A DNA stretch of 64,000 nt from an uncultured bacterium (GTDB taxonomy: Bacteria; Verrucomicrobiota; Kiritimatiellia; PWTM01). This document shows, piece by piece, positions 12,056 through 21,144 of this stretch. Below the pieces are notes generated by a model. That model made no database searches, was not told the DNA's origin, and saw nothing but the letters and a program-made list of their open reading frames with translations. How positions within the stretch are numbered: position 1 is the stretch's first letter; the number at the start of each line of letters is the position of its first letter. The stretch is from positions 1-64,000 of the forward strand of contig CALLFZ010000003.1 in the NCBI GenBank assembly GCA_938010045.1. Reading direction: 5' to 3'. Made by a program: the position numbers and the translations under genes.

Positions 12056-13860
12056 TCACCGCGGGCGGACGGGCTCGAACCTGCCGACGCATCCGCCGCG
12101 CGGCGCCAAGGTGATCTGGAGCCTCTCGCCGGCCGTGATCGCGCTGGTCGATGTGCTCCATTCGCGCGGCGTGGGACCGTCGCCCAGTCCGTGCCACGTC
12201 CAGGTCCAGTGAGCGCCGAGACCCTCGATGGGCAGTTCGATGGTCTTGGGCTCGTCGCCGCCCTGCAGCGCTCCAACATACCACACATCGCCGCGACGCC
12301 GCGCGATCGCCACCCATTCGCCCGGCGCACCGCCGAGCCAGCGCGTGTCGTCCCATGCCGTCGGTACGCGCCGCAAGAACTCCAACACCGCGGGCGGTTG
12401 GGCGCGGTAGCTCTCCGGGCGGTCCGCGAAGTGCACCCAGCCCGACTCGAACACCACCGCGAGCGCCAACTCGTGTGCCAAGGTCGTCGCCGCGCACGGC
12501 CTCCATCGTCATCAAGTGCGGATGTGTGCGAGACCACCCGCGCGGCACCGTGCAGCCGTGGACGTTGATCATCAGCCGGTGATCAGCGGCGTCGCGCAGA
12601 CTGTCGAGGTAGTGCGCGATCACGTTCTGCTGGTCGCTCTGGACGAAGTCCACTTTGAGGCCCGCCGCGCCGAGGCGGCGGAGCCACGCCAGTTCGCGGA
12701 GCCGCACCGCGCGCGGCAGCAGCCGGTCGCGCGGTGCCTCGGTGACCTCGTTGTGCGGGCCGCCGGAGTTGTACCAGAGGAGGATGTCCACGCCCTTCCG
12801 TCGCGCGTGCCGGATCAGGTCGAGGATCGCCTCTTCCTCCACGTAGTTCCAGTTCGCGTCCACGAGGAAATACTCCCAGCCCATCTCCGCAGCGAAGTCG
12901 ACGAACTCGCGCATGCGGTTGGGGTGGCGAGGGCTGTGGGGCTCGCTCCACCAGCTCCACGCGACGCGTCCTGGGCGGATCCACGAGGGGAGCGACCGCG
13001 GGCCCGGCGCCGCGAGGTCATCCACGAGCGTGGATTCGACGATCGCGCCGGGCGTCTCGCCGATGATGAGCACACGCCAGGGCGTCGACCAGGGCTGCCG
13101 GCTCGACGGCTCGGGCGCGCCCGTCCGGAGGCCCTCGCCGTCGTCCGGGAACCGCACGCGCATCTGGCCGTCGGCGTCGATCTGTAGTCGCGTACCGCAA
13201 TAGGTTCCATCGAGTCCCGCCTCGGCGGTCAGCGCCCACGGACCGTTCTCCGTGAGGCGTACGAGCGCCGGATGGCACCACCCGCGCGATTGGTCGCGAG
13301 CGCGGCGAGCGGCGCATCGGCCTCGTAGAACCGCTGGTAGGCGGGCGTCCATTTCGTGATCTCGTCATAGGGCTGGATCCACGTGCGCGCGGTCGGCGGG
13401 AATCGGAAACCGGTGAGCTCGGCGCGAACCGTGCGCGTTTGGGAAGACGCCTCGGGGAAGCGATCGCGTAGCGCCACGCCGTCATCGGCGGCGCGGGCGA
13501 TCAGGTCGATCCGCGCACCCGACGAGGCAAGAAACCGGAGCGTCATCTCGTTCGCGATGTGCCGCCGCACGCGGCGCTTTCCGTGGGGCATCTCGTAGCG
13601 ATCATCCACACGGCGGCGCGATTCGGATTCGAACTGGAGGGCGCGATCGAACATCACGTCGTTACGAACGATGCCCAGCGGCGACCGCTCGGTGACGGGC
13701 CGGCCAGCGAACGAGACGCTCCAGGTCCACGACGTGCCGGTCATCGAGACCTCGGCCGGGATTCTGCCGTTCGGCGAGCTCACACTCCATTCCGCGGCGC
13801 CCGCCGCCAGCGCCATGCCGCACACGCCCCCCCAACCGCGCGCCGAAGATTCCAGCTCAT
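12056..13860 (-). pseudogene. Glycoside hydrolase family 97 gene, frameshifted and internally deleted
   Basis: Three consecutive frames on the minus strand together spell a GH97 alpha-glycosidase. The likely start is ATG 13860, with GGGGAGA 5 nt upstream and a signal peptide beginning MSWNLRRAV. The frame breaks at a run of seven G (13827-13833); one more G would restore it. The N-terminal beta-sandwich is read from about 13825 to 13275. A second one-base shift near 13275 then leads into the catalytic barrel (AWSWWSE, YFLVDANW, GLKVDFVQSDQQ, LMTMEAVRG). At about 12495 the frame shifts again and joins directly to AHELALAVVFESGW, skipping a family segment of perhaps 50-70 residues that normally lies between these motifs. 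The final part (WDDTRWLGGAPGEW ... WYVGAL) is the C-terminal domain. It may be a decayed gene or an assembly problem; as written it cannot give an active enzyme. Confidence 0.75.
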
Positions 13861-13895
13861 GTCTGTCTCCCCACCGGCGGCCACGCGACGGCGCC

Positions 13896-14348
13896 CTAGA
13901 GCTCGGCCGACGAAATGTCCGCGGCGTCGCCGGTGCCGCCCGGTCGGCCGTCGGCGCCGTAGCTCAAGACTTCGAACGGCGCGCCGTCGCGGCCTGGCAC
14001 CACATACACGTACTCATTGCCCCACGGGTCGCGCGGCACCTCCCGCCGGCTCAGGTACCCCTCGGGCGGGTAACTCTCCGGCACGGGCGGCAGGCTGGGC
14101 CGGCGCACGAGCGCCTCGAGCCCCTGTTCCATGGTCGGCAGCCGACCCTGCTCGATCTGATAGTGCAGGAGCGCGTTGCTCAGCTCGCTGATCTGAATTT
14201 TCGCGGTGTCCACGCGGGCCTTCCGCTGGCGGCCGACGACGTTCACGGTCACGATCGTCGCCAGACCCATCAAGATCGCGAGGACGACGAGTACCTCGAT
14301 CAGCGTGAAGCCCGGCCGGCCGCGGAATGTTCTGGTTCTGCGCCTCAT
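13896..14348 (-). CDS. gspG: Type II secretion major pseudopilin
   Basis: This 150-residue protein carries the prepilin peptidase site G-FTLIEVLVVLAIL near residue 13, with the conserved Glu at +5 and a hydrophobic helix after it. The C-terminal part is a clear T2SSG domain: EQGLEALVRRP, GYLSRREVPRDPWGNEYVYVVPG, and the SYGADGRPGGTGDAADI ending that binds calcium in GspG. It overlaps the polymerase gene by 4 nt. No other gsp gene is in the window, so it is either an orphan or part of a dispersed T2SS. GspG pseudopilins of this type are also used in T2SS-like systems of the PVC group. Confidence 0.9.
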   Translation of the reverse strand: MRRRTRTFRGRPGFTLIEVLVVLAILMGLATIVTVNVVGRQRKARVDTAKIQISELSNALLHYQIEQGRLPTMEQGLEALVRRPSLPPVPESYPPEGYLSRREVPRDPWGNEYVYVVPGRDGAPFEVLSYGADGRPGGTGDAADISSAEL

Positions 14349-16657
14349 CGTGGACTCCTTGGGCCCCGCGCGCTCCCGCGGGCGGGCCGCGGCGCGGCCG
14401 CGGAGCCCGCCGTCGGCTCCTTGGCTTCGCCGGCGTCGCCGGCCGACTCGAGCCGCGCGACGAGATCCTCGAGCCGTGCCAGATAGTAGGCCACGTTCTC
14501 ATCGCGCACGTCGGGCGCGGCGTCGGCCAGCAGCCGCGCGTTGGAATGGATCGGCACACGTTTGCGCGTGCCGGTGACGTAGTACGAGACCTGGTCGCCT
14601 GTGCGGTAGGGTCGGCCCGAGGCGAGCGCGAGCTCCACCGCGGCGCTGCGCGCGCGGCCGCGCGCGGCACGCTGGGCGGCGTAGGTCTCGGGCGACTCGC
14701 TCAACCGTTCTGTGCGGGCGAGCCGATCGAGCGGAAACTCATGCCGGATCAGCGCGCGGCGGTAGCGGTCCACGAGCGCGGGCAGCTCCGCGTCGCGACC
14801 GTCGAGTTTGCTGGCGATCCAGTCGCGGATGAAGTCGCGCAGGTAGGGCTCCAGCCCGCGCGAGCGCAGCGCCGCGCCGGTGAGCAGCAGCTCGCCGTCG
14901 GCGGAGCGCAGCGCGTAGTTCTTGGGTCGGTAGCTGAACATCGCGGGCCAGACGGAGTCGAATTCGAGCTCGACGCCGGGTGGCAGCACCGAGCGGACGC
15001 GGGCGCGGAACGCTTCGAGCGCGGCGTCGTCGCCCTCGGGGGGCACGAAGAAGATGCCGTCGGTGTCGATCTCGATCGGCCGGCCACCGCCCTCGCGGAT
15101 CGCGGCGACCATCGCACGCAGCAGCTCGCGTCCGCGCGCGGCGACGCGCGCGGCGGCGTCGAAGTCGTTGAACCGCGCGCCCTCAAAGCCGAGGTAGCCG
15201 TAGAACGAGTTGATGAGAATCTTGAAGGAGCTCTGCATTGCCTCTTCGAAGGCGCGGTCTCGATCGGTGGCGGCGGCGCGCATGCGGTCCTTCGCGGCGA
15301 GCCGCACGTCGCGCAGCCGCCCGAGCAGCGCGAGGAACACGTCCTGGTGGTCCGACGCGGGCCGGATGCGGTCGGCGAGCATCACCGAGGGATACAGCGA
15401 TCGGACGTCGCAATGGTGGACGTTGCGGATCACGCCCTGCTCGTAGATCTCCGTGAGCCCGCCCTCGAACGGCTGCGCGGGCTGCGGCTGCGGGATCGCG
15501 GCGCGGCGGGCGAGGTACTCGCGCAGCATGAGGGCGTCAATCTTCGCCGCGGTGCCGCGCAGCGCTATGTTCTGCAAACTCATCGGGACGATGCGCGCCT
15601 GCGCGAGGTACACCGGTGCCAGCCGCAGCGCGACGCCGGCCGTCTCCTCAAGATCGTCTGCGAGGTAACGCAGCACGCGCTCCGGATCGCGACGGAACAC
15701 GCGCCCGACCTCGGGTCCATCAATGTACTCGCGGTCGGCGCGTGCGATGCCGAAATGCCGCGCGATGTCCTTCAGACCCAGGCCGGGCAGCGAGCGGTGG
15801 CTCACATCGTAGATTTGAGCGAGGAAGTACGTATCCAGCACCGTACGGCCGAACACGTCCGTGCGCGGATAGTTCGCGACGCGCTCGGCGGCCGCGAACC
15901 GCCCGCCGCGCACCGCAGGCGGCCGGCCGTCGCGCCCGATGCCAAGCACGACGCCGTGGCGCGCGGCGCGGCGGATTAGATAGTCGAGATCAAAGGAAAA
16001 GATGTTGTGCCCTTCGATCACGTCGGGGTCGCGCTCGCGCACAAGCTCGACGAACCGTTCGAGCATCGCGCGCTCGTCGAGCTGATCGCCCCGGAGCAGC
16101 TCGCGCCAGCCGGTGTTGTCCGCCAGGCCGATGCCGATGATGCGGTCCTCCTCGCGGTCGGGGTTTGAAAACTCGTATCCCTCGGCCGTCGCAGTTTCGA
16201 TGTCGAGCTGCATCCGGCGCAGGCCGTCGTAGTCGAGGCCATGCCCGATCGTGCGGCCGCTGTCCATCAGGTATTGCTGGACGGGATCGTTGACGAACCA
16301 GTAGGGCGCCTCGCGGTCAGTCGGCGAGCGTTTTGTGATCTTCTGAAGCCGACGCACCGCCGCCTCGAGGGCCGTCCAGGTCGGAAACCGAGCCCGCGTG
16401 CCGAGGACCCCGGGTCCCGTGAGCGGTTCGATGGCGGCCGGCTCGGGGCCGCCGCGCAGTAGGTCGGCCGAGGCCAACCAGAGGTACGGACGAAACGGCT
16501 CGGTTGTGGTGTCGATGCGGTGGCCGCGCCGCCAGAAGAGCATCATCTGGTCGGACTCGCCGCCCGGCAAGTGCTCAACGGCCACCAGTCCGGGGTCGGC
16601 GCACCGGCCGAACAGGAGCGACGTGTCGTTCGTGCGCATCGCAGTCTCGGACACCAC
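14345..16657 (-). CDS. Family B DNA polymerase with 3'-5' exonuclease domain
   Basis: This 770-residue protein has a complete family B layout. Exo I is LDIET (Asp152, Glu154), Exo II is NIFSFD at 218-223, and Exo III is Y331-LADD. Polymerase motif A is DVRSLYPS at 417-424 and motif B is KILINSFYGYLG at 479-490. Motif C reads IEIDTDGIFF, i.e. DTDG in place of the usual DTDS, keeping both catalytic Asp. It is therefore predicted to be a proofreading polymerase of the Pol II kind, probably used in repair or translesion bypass rather than replication. The C-terminal 40 residues are a low-complexity Ala/Arg/Pro tail. It lies between lptD and gspG on the same strand. Confidence 0.93.
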   Translation of the reverse strand: MVSETAMRTNDTSLLFGRCADPGLVAVEHLPGGESDQMMLFWRRGHRIDTTTEPFRPYLWLASADLLRGGPEPAAIEPLTGPGVLGTRARFPTWTALEAAVRRLQKITKRSPTDREAPYWFVNDPVQQYLMDSGRTIGHGLDYDGLRRMQLDIETATAEGYEFSNPDREEDRIIGIGLADNTGWRELLRGDQLDERAMLERFVELVRERDPDVIEGHNIFSFDLDYLIRRAARHGVVLGIGRDGRPPAVRGGRFAAAERVANYPRTDVFGRTVLDTYFLAQIYDVSHRSLPGLGLKDIARHFGIARADREYIDGPEVGRVFRRDPERVLRYLADDLEETAGVALRLAPVYLAQARIVPMSLQNIALRGTAAKIDALMLREYLARRAAIPQPQPAQPFEGGLTEIYEQGVIRNVHHCDVRSLYPSVMLADRIRPASDHQDVFLALLGRLRDVRLAAKDRMRAAATDRDRAFEEAMQSSFKILINSFYGYLGFEGARFNDFDAAARVAARGRELLRAMVAAIREGGGRPIEIDTDGIFFVPPEGDDAALEAFRARVRSVLPPGVELEFDSVWPAMFSYRPKNYALRSADGELLLTGAALRSRGLEPYLRDFIRDWIASKLDGRDAELPALVDRYRRALIRHEFPLDRLARTERLSESPETYAAQRAARGRARSAAVELALASGRPYRTGDQVSYYVTGTRKRVPIHSNARLLADAAPDVRDENVAYYLARLEDLVARLESAGDAGEAKEPTAGSAAAPRPARGSARGPRSPR

Positions 16658-16660
16658 GGA

Positions 16661-19024
16661 TCAGCCGCCTACGCTGATCGAGGAGTAGGGCAACGCGAGC
16701 AGCCAGAGCTGAACCCAAGCGCTGTAGTCGTCGTTACGTCCGTCGTAGCCGGGTTCATGCCGCACGCCCACGCCCCAGCCAATGCAGTCCATCCGGTGCT
16801 GCAGGAAGTACGAATGCTCCTCGAGGCGGCTCTGTTCGACGTCGTAGCGCGCATACACGCCGAGACTCCAGCGCGCCTTCGGGAACAGACGCAGCTGCGC
16901 CGAGATCTGGTCGCGCCGCTCGGCCTGATAGAGGTAATTCGCAGTGAGCGCGAACTCGGGCGAGCTCGCGAGCGAGAGTTGACCGTCGAATTGCTGGAGT
17001 CCCTCGCCGTAGAGGTCCACGAGCGTCTTGAAATCGAACCGGAAGCCGCGCGCCGGCCAGAGCCGGACGTTGGCGTACAGCGGGCCGAACTCCTTCTGGT
17101 CCTCATCAGGATCCAGACGCAGCAGCGTGCCGAGGTCGGCGTTGACGAGGTCGTGCACCGAGGAAGGACCGGCCGCCGGCAGCTCGCGCAGCTCGGTCTG
17201 GTCCATGCCCTCGGCCTCGCGCGCGAGGGGATCGGACTCGGCGCGCTCGTAGGAGTGGTCCACGTAGAGGACCGAGTCGCGGCGGGTCTGCAGCTTGTGG
17301 CGCATTCCGAACTGGATCGTGTGCCCGCCGGCCAGGCGGTCCACCGAATCGAACTGCGGTAGGCGGTCGGGCGTCAGGTCCGGCTCAGGGATCCACGTGT
17401 GGCGCGCGTAGGGTTCAACCACGTGGCGCAGGCCGCGCCCGAACACGTTCGGGGCCTCATCGAGCACCTTGTAGGCCTTGAACGACACCTCGGCGCCGAG
17501 TTCGGGCAGCGACCGCAGGTCCGAGCCGAGCTCGCGCTGCGTTTTGACGACCTCCTGCACGGTGGTCGGCACGCCGTTGGTGTCCATGCGGGTTACGGTG
17601 TTCGTGACCGTGACGGGCGCCTCGTAGGTGGTCGAGTACCACGTGCCGCGCCAGCCTGCGCGCGGCGTGAGGGCGAGGAAGCCGAAGTAGCGGCCGGGCA
17701 GGTAGAGCATGTGCCGTGTGTCGAGGCGCAGCGCGTCGTAGTCCTCGCGGTCGGAGGTGGTGGGGTATTGGCGGTGGAGTGCTGAGCCGGCGGTCACGCT
17801 TTCGTAGTAGAGCGGAAGATCGCCGAGTCGCAGCGCGGGCACCGTGAGCGAGACCTCCGGTCGCCGGTCCACGCTCTCGTAGAAGTCGTTGAGCCGTCCG
17901 CTCGCGAGCACGGAGAGCACGAAGCGGTCGCCGCGCCAGAGCCAGGCGGCGCGGTTTTCGGGTTGGACCGCGAGGCGGTAGTCCCGCCGGAAGAAATCCT
18001 CCTCGACGAACGGGTCGCTCATATAGGTGGCCTGCGCGAACACGGAGCCGCGTTCGCCGACCGGTCCTTGGTGGCGCAGTCGCAGGCGGTAGCGGGAGTC
18101 GTCGGTGAGCGTGTCGCGCCGCTCGTCCTCCTCGCGCGGGTTGCGGAACGGCGTCTGGTCCTGAATGTAAAATCCCTCGACGTTGCCGCGGGTCGTCGCG
18201 CTCTTATCCGGCGGATCGCGCCAGAGGAAGTTTTGCGAGACGCCGACGCCGCGCTTGGAGTACAGGTGCAACGACGAGCGGCTGAGCACGCTGCCGGTGT
18301 CCGTTACGCCGTAGTTGTAGGTGGTGATCAGGAAGGCGCCCAGCCGCGAACTGTAGCCTGGCACGACGTCCCAGCGGCCCGGCTCGCCCTGGAGGTCGCG
18401 ACGGTAGTAGGGCACATACGCGACGGGCATGGGGCCAAGCCAGGCAATCGCGTGGTACAGCGTCGCGTAGCGCTTCTGCTCGAGCGTCGCGCGCGGCGCG
18501 CGGATCTGGAACTCGCGGTTGTCGCCTTCACAGGTGGTCAGCGTCACGTCCTCGAGCTCGATCAGGTCGTGCGAGACCATCCGGAAGCGTTCTCCATAGA
18601 GGTAGTACGGATGGTGGTAGAGCACGAACCGCCCGAAGTCGCCTTCGCCGGTGCGGAAGTTATAGACGAGCCGTTCGCCTTTCCAGACCGTACCGTCCCA
18701 GCGCACGAACACCACGCGGCCGGTTGCGGTAACGGTGTCCGTGGTGCGGTCGATTTCGACCCGCTCGGCCGCGAGGATCTGTCGGCCTTGGCGGATATGG
18801 ACGCCGTCCTCCGCGACGAGGACGCGCCCGCCCTCGCGCGCCTCCATCCGGCCCGCGCGCACGTCGTACGGCTGGCCCGCGTCGGGGTTGATGTCCTGGA
18901 TGCGTTGGGCTGTCGCGGCGCCGGCCCATAGGGCGAGGAGCGCGGCGCACCCGCGCCGAGCCACGCCTCCGGCCAACATCCGCCGGCGCGGCCCGGTGGA
19001 CGAGTTGTGAGGTGCGCTGGCCAT
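16661..19024 (-). CDS. lptD: LPS-assembly outer membrane protein LptD
   Basis: This protein of 787 residues starts at ATG 19024; the open frame extends upstream but the extra part has no protein character. A basic leader and hydrophobic stretch (GCAALLALWAGAATAQ) form a signal peptide. The OstA/LptA-like beta-jellyroll follows (ARGMEAREGG-like opening, AERVEIDRTTDTVTATG, YNFRTGEGDFGRFVLYHHPYY). The rest, from about residue 200 on, is a beta-barrel with alternating strands such as RYFGFLALTPRAGWRG and VVEPYARHTWIPEPDL. LptD inserts lipopolysaccharide into the outer leaflet, so the organism should make LPS. The stop lies only 3 nt from the polymerase start, so the two are co-transcribed. Confidence 0.88.
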   Translation of the reverse strand: MASAPHNSSTGPRRRMLAGGVARRGCAALLALWAGAATAQRIQDINPDAGQPYDVRAGRMEAREGGRVLVAEDGVHIRQGRQILAAERVEIDRTTDTVTATGRVVFVRWDGTVWKGERLVYNFRTGEGDFGRFVLYHHPYYLYGERFRMVSHDLIELEDVTLTTCEGDNREFQIRAPRATLEQKRYATLYHAIAWLGPMPVAYVPYYRRDLQGEPGRWDVVPGYSSRLGAFLITTYNYGVTDTGSVLSRSSLHLYSKRGVGVSQNFLWRDPPDKSATTRGNVEGFYIQDQTPFRNPREEDERRDTLTDDSRYRLRLRHQGPVGERGSVFAQATYMSDPFVEEDFFRRDYRLAVQPENRAAWLWRGDRFVLSVLASGRLNDFYESVDRRPEVSLTVPALRLGDLPLYYESVTAGSALHRQYPTTSDREDYDALRLDTRHMLYLPGRYFGFLALTPRAGWRGTWYSTTYEAPVTVTNTVTRMDTNGVPTTVQEVVKTQRELGSDLRSLPELGAEVSFKAYKVLDEAPNVFGRGLRHVVEPYARHTWIPEPDLTPDRLPQFDSVDRLAGGHTIQFGMRHKLQTRRDSVLYVDHSYERAESDPLAREAEGMDQTELRELPAAGPSSVHDLVNADLGTLLRLDPDEDQKEFGPLYANVRLWPARGFRFDFKTLVDLYGEGLQQFDGQLSLASSPEFALTANYLYQAERRDQISAQLRLFPKARWSLGVYARYDVEQSRLEEHSYFLQHRMDCIGWGVGVRHEPGYDGRNDDYSAWVQLWLLALPYSSISVGG

Positions 19025-19444
19025 GGCCGGCACGCTATCACACGCCGCGGTGCCGGCCAAGCGATCCGCCGTCGGGGCCGACGAATGCGCGCGTTTCCCG
19101 TGCCAGCCGCAGATGCCCGCGCCGCCGTCTCCAAGCTTGGGACACTTCGGGTTCTCGCCCGTCCCATCCTTGGACACGTCGCTCCGCACATCCTCTTCTT
19201 CCTGTCTATCTTCGCGCGCGGCCGCATCGACATGTTTGAAATTTGAACCCGGCCGTTGAACGATCCTCCCGACGCGACGGAGCCGCTGGTTGCACGCTGG
19301 GGAGAGGGGAGAGGCGGTGATTCGCCGGATCGAGCGAGCTGAAGATGCCCGCGACAGCCTGGGCCAAGGTAGCGAAGTCGTGGGCCGCGCCGGCGCGCGC
19401 GTTGAACTCAAGGCCAAGGCCGGTTCGAACGCGTTGCGGTTCGC
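19025..19444. other. Region upstream of lptD, no gene recognised
   Basis: About 420 nt separating the divergent lptD and tRNA-Cys. It must hold the lptD promoter, but I cannot pick one convincingly. It contains a paired-dyad repeat at 19127-19175 (described separately). Open frames here are shadows with no domain. Confidence 0.5.
19127..19175. repeat. Paired-dyad repeat, copy 1 (intergenic, degenerate)
   Basis: First dyad GTCTCCAAGCTTGGGAC at 19127-19143, second dyad GTCCCATCCTTGGAC at 19161-19175. Centre-to-centre spacing is about 33 nt, close to the spacing in the copies at 34529 and 63388. Each palindrome carries one or two mismatches relative to the cleaner GTCCAA-N3-TTGGAC form. It lies about 100 nt upstream of the lptD start codon. 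Confidence 0.5.
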
Positions 19445-19473
19445 TTGCCGATTGCCCTCCCGGACGGTATAGT
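19445..19473 (+). promoter_or_regulatory. Probable sigma70-type promoter of tRNA-Cys
   Basis: TTGCCG at 19445-19450 and TATAGT at 19468-19473 are separated by 17 nt, the optimal spacing, and would start transcription about 30 nt before the mature tRNA. An inverted repeat CCCTCCCG (19455-19462) / CGGGAGGG (19475-19482) brackets the -10 box and could bind a regulator or simply form a leader hairpin. Confidence 0.6.
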
Positions 19474-19508
19474 GCGGGAGGGAGCTGTATGGCTCCCGAC
19501 GCGAACAG

Positions 19509-19583
19509 GGCGCGGTAGCCAAGTGGTAAGGCGGAGGTCTGCAAAACCTCTATACATCGGTTCGATTCCGATCCGCGCCTCCA
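19509..19583 (+). tRNA. tRNA-Cys (GCA)
   Basis: The acceptor stem GGCGCGG (19509-19515) pairs with CCGCGCC (19573-19579), followed by a U discriminator and an encoded CCA at 19581-19583. The D-arm is GCC AAGTGGTAA GGC. The anticodon arm is GAGGT CTGCAAA ACCTC, giving anticodon GCA. The T-arm is ATCGG TTCGATT CCGAT. U at the discriminator position is the expected identity element for cysteine. This is a single-copy gene in the window with its own promoter. Confidence 0.97.
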
Positions 19584-19707
19584 GTTTCATTTCTGGCTCG
19601 ATCCGACGTCTCTCCACGCTGGCGGCCGGTTCGTCACGGTGATGGTTGACGTCGTTGATGCTGACCGGTAGCGTGCCGTGCGAACCGCGCGCGCGGCGCG
19701 TGGACGC

Positions 19708-21144
19708 ATGACGAGTCGAGATCTGCCCAAGCCGCTGTTCCTTGCATTGGCCACCGCCACTGTCGTGATGGGCGCGGGCATGTGGCTGATCGCGAACTGG
19801 CTCGTGAACGAACCGCCGCTGGAGTTGGCCGAGCGGCAGCCCGAACCCGAAACACCCCTCGCGGCTGCGCCGGCGGTGGACCTGCGGGGCCGCTTCGAAC
19901 GCGGCGAAGGGGCGCCATCTGCGATCACCTCCGCCTGGCCCCGTTTCCGGGGACCGTTGGCCGACGGCGTGTCTCACGAGGCGGTCCCGCTCGCCGCCAC
20001 GTGGCCGGAGTCCGGACCGCCCGTCCTATGGCAGATTGAGGTCGGCGACGGCCACGCCGGCCCAGCCGTCCGCCACGGCCGCGTCTATCTGCTGGACTAC
20101 GACGAACAGCGCCGCGAGGACGCGCTGCGATGTCTCTCGCTGGATGACGGCCGCGAGCTCTGGCGGCGGGCGTACGCCGTCGAGATCAAGCGCAACCATG
20201 GGATCTCGCGCACCGTGCCGGCGGTGTCGGAGCGCGTCGTCGTCTCGATCGGCCCGCGCTGTCACGTGCTGTGCGTGGACGCGTTCAGCGGCGATTTTCT
20301 CTGGGGCATCGACATGGTGCGTGAGTGGGATGCGAAGGAGCCGCTTTGGTACACCGCGCAATGTCCGCTGATCGACGGCGATACCGTCGTGTTGGCGCCG
20401 GCGGGCCGTGCGCTCATGATCGGCGTGGACGCCACCTCCGGCCGCGTGCTCTGGGAGACACCGAACGAGGACGGCTGGGCGATGTCGCACGCGTCGGTCA
20501 TGCCGATGGAGTTCGAAGGCCGGCGCATGTACGTCTACGCGGCGCTCGGCGGCTTGGTCGGCGTGGCGGCGGATGGTCCGCAGCCGGGCCGGATTCTCTG
20601 GAAGACCGCCGAGTGGCGCGCGACGGTGCAGGCGCCCTCCGCGCTGCCGCTGCCGGGCGGCCGCGTGCTGATCACCGCCGGCTACGGCGCCGGCAGCGCG
20701 CTCTTCCGTCTGGTACCTGAGGGCGAAGGGTTCCGCGCCGACCTCGTATGGCGCGCCGAAAAAACCGTGTTCGCGGCAGAACAACAAACGCCGATTTTTC
20801 ATCGCGACCTACTGTTTGCCGTCCTGCCGAACGACGGCGGCGCGTTGCGTCGGCAGCTGGTCGGCTACGATCCGGCCGGACGCCGTGTGTGGGCGAGCGG
20901 TCCGCAACGGCGCTTCGGCCTCGGCCCGTTGCTGGTCGCCGCCGCGGACGACCGGCTGTTGGTCATGGATGACGAGGGCACGTTGACGATGGCGCGAGCC
21001 TCGGCCGAAGGGTATCGTGAACTGGCCCGCGCGACGGTGTTGCCGAAGGCCCGCGACTCTTGGGGGCCGATGGCGCTGGTGGACGGGCGGCTCCTCGCGC
21101 GGGAATCGAGACGGCTGATCTGTTTGGATCTACGGCAACCGTGA
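19708..21144 (+). CDS. Membrane-anchored PQQ-type beta-propeller protein
   Basis: This 478-residue protein from ATG 19708 has one N-terminal membrane helix (PLFLALATATVVMGAGMWLIANW) and an acidic/Pro-rich linker. An eight-blade-like propeller follows, with the opening AWPRFRGPLADGVS and repeated blades of the type GRELWRR, SGRVLWETP and GRILWKTAEW. These Trp-docking-like repeats resemble quinoprotein dehydrogenases and BamB. I see no calcium/PQQ catalytic signature of alcohol dehydrogenases, so it may be a structural or electron-transfer-associated propeller on the outer face of the inner membrane. It opens the redox operon, and its stop overlaps the next start (GTGA). Confidence 0.8.
   Translation: MTSRDLPKPLFLALATATVVMGAGMWLIANWLVNEPPLELAERQPEPETPLAAAPAVDLRGRFERGEGAPSAITSAWPRFRGPLADGVSHEAVPLAATWPESGPPVLWQIEVGDGHAGPAVRHGRVYLLDYDEQRREDALRCLSLDDGRELWRRAYAVEIKRNHGISRTVPAVSERVVVSIGPRCHVLCVDAFSGDFLWGIDMVREWDAKEPLWYTAQCPLIDGDTVVLAPAGRALMIGVDATSGRVLWETPNEDGWAMSHASVMPMEFEGRRMYVYAALGGLVGVAADGPQPGRILWKTAEWRATVQAPSALPLPGGRVLITAGYGAGSALFRLVPEGEGFRADLVWRAEKTVFAAEQQTPIFHRDLLFAVLPNDGGALRRQLVGYDPAGRRVWASGPQRRFGLGPLLVAAADDRLLVMDDEGTLTMARASAEGYRELARATVLPKARDSWGPMALVDGRLLARESRRLICLDLRQP

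Noticed and set aside
14327-15979. 550-residue plus-strand open frame opposite the DNA polymerase gene
   Set aside because: Antisense shadow of a clearly conserved polymerase; no family features.
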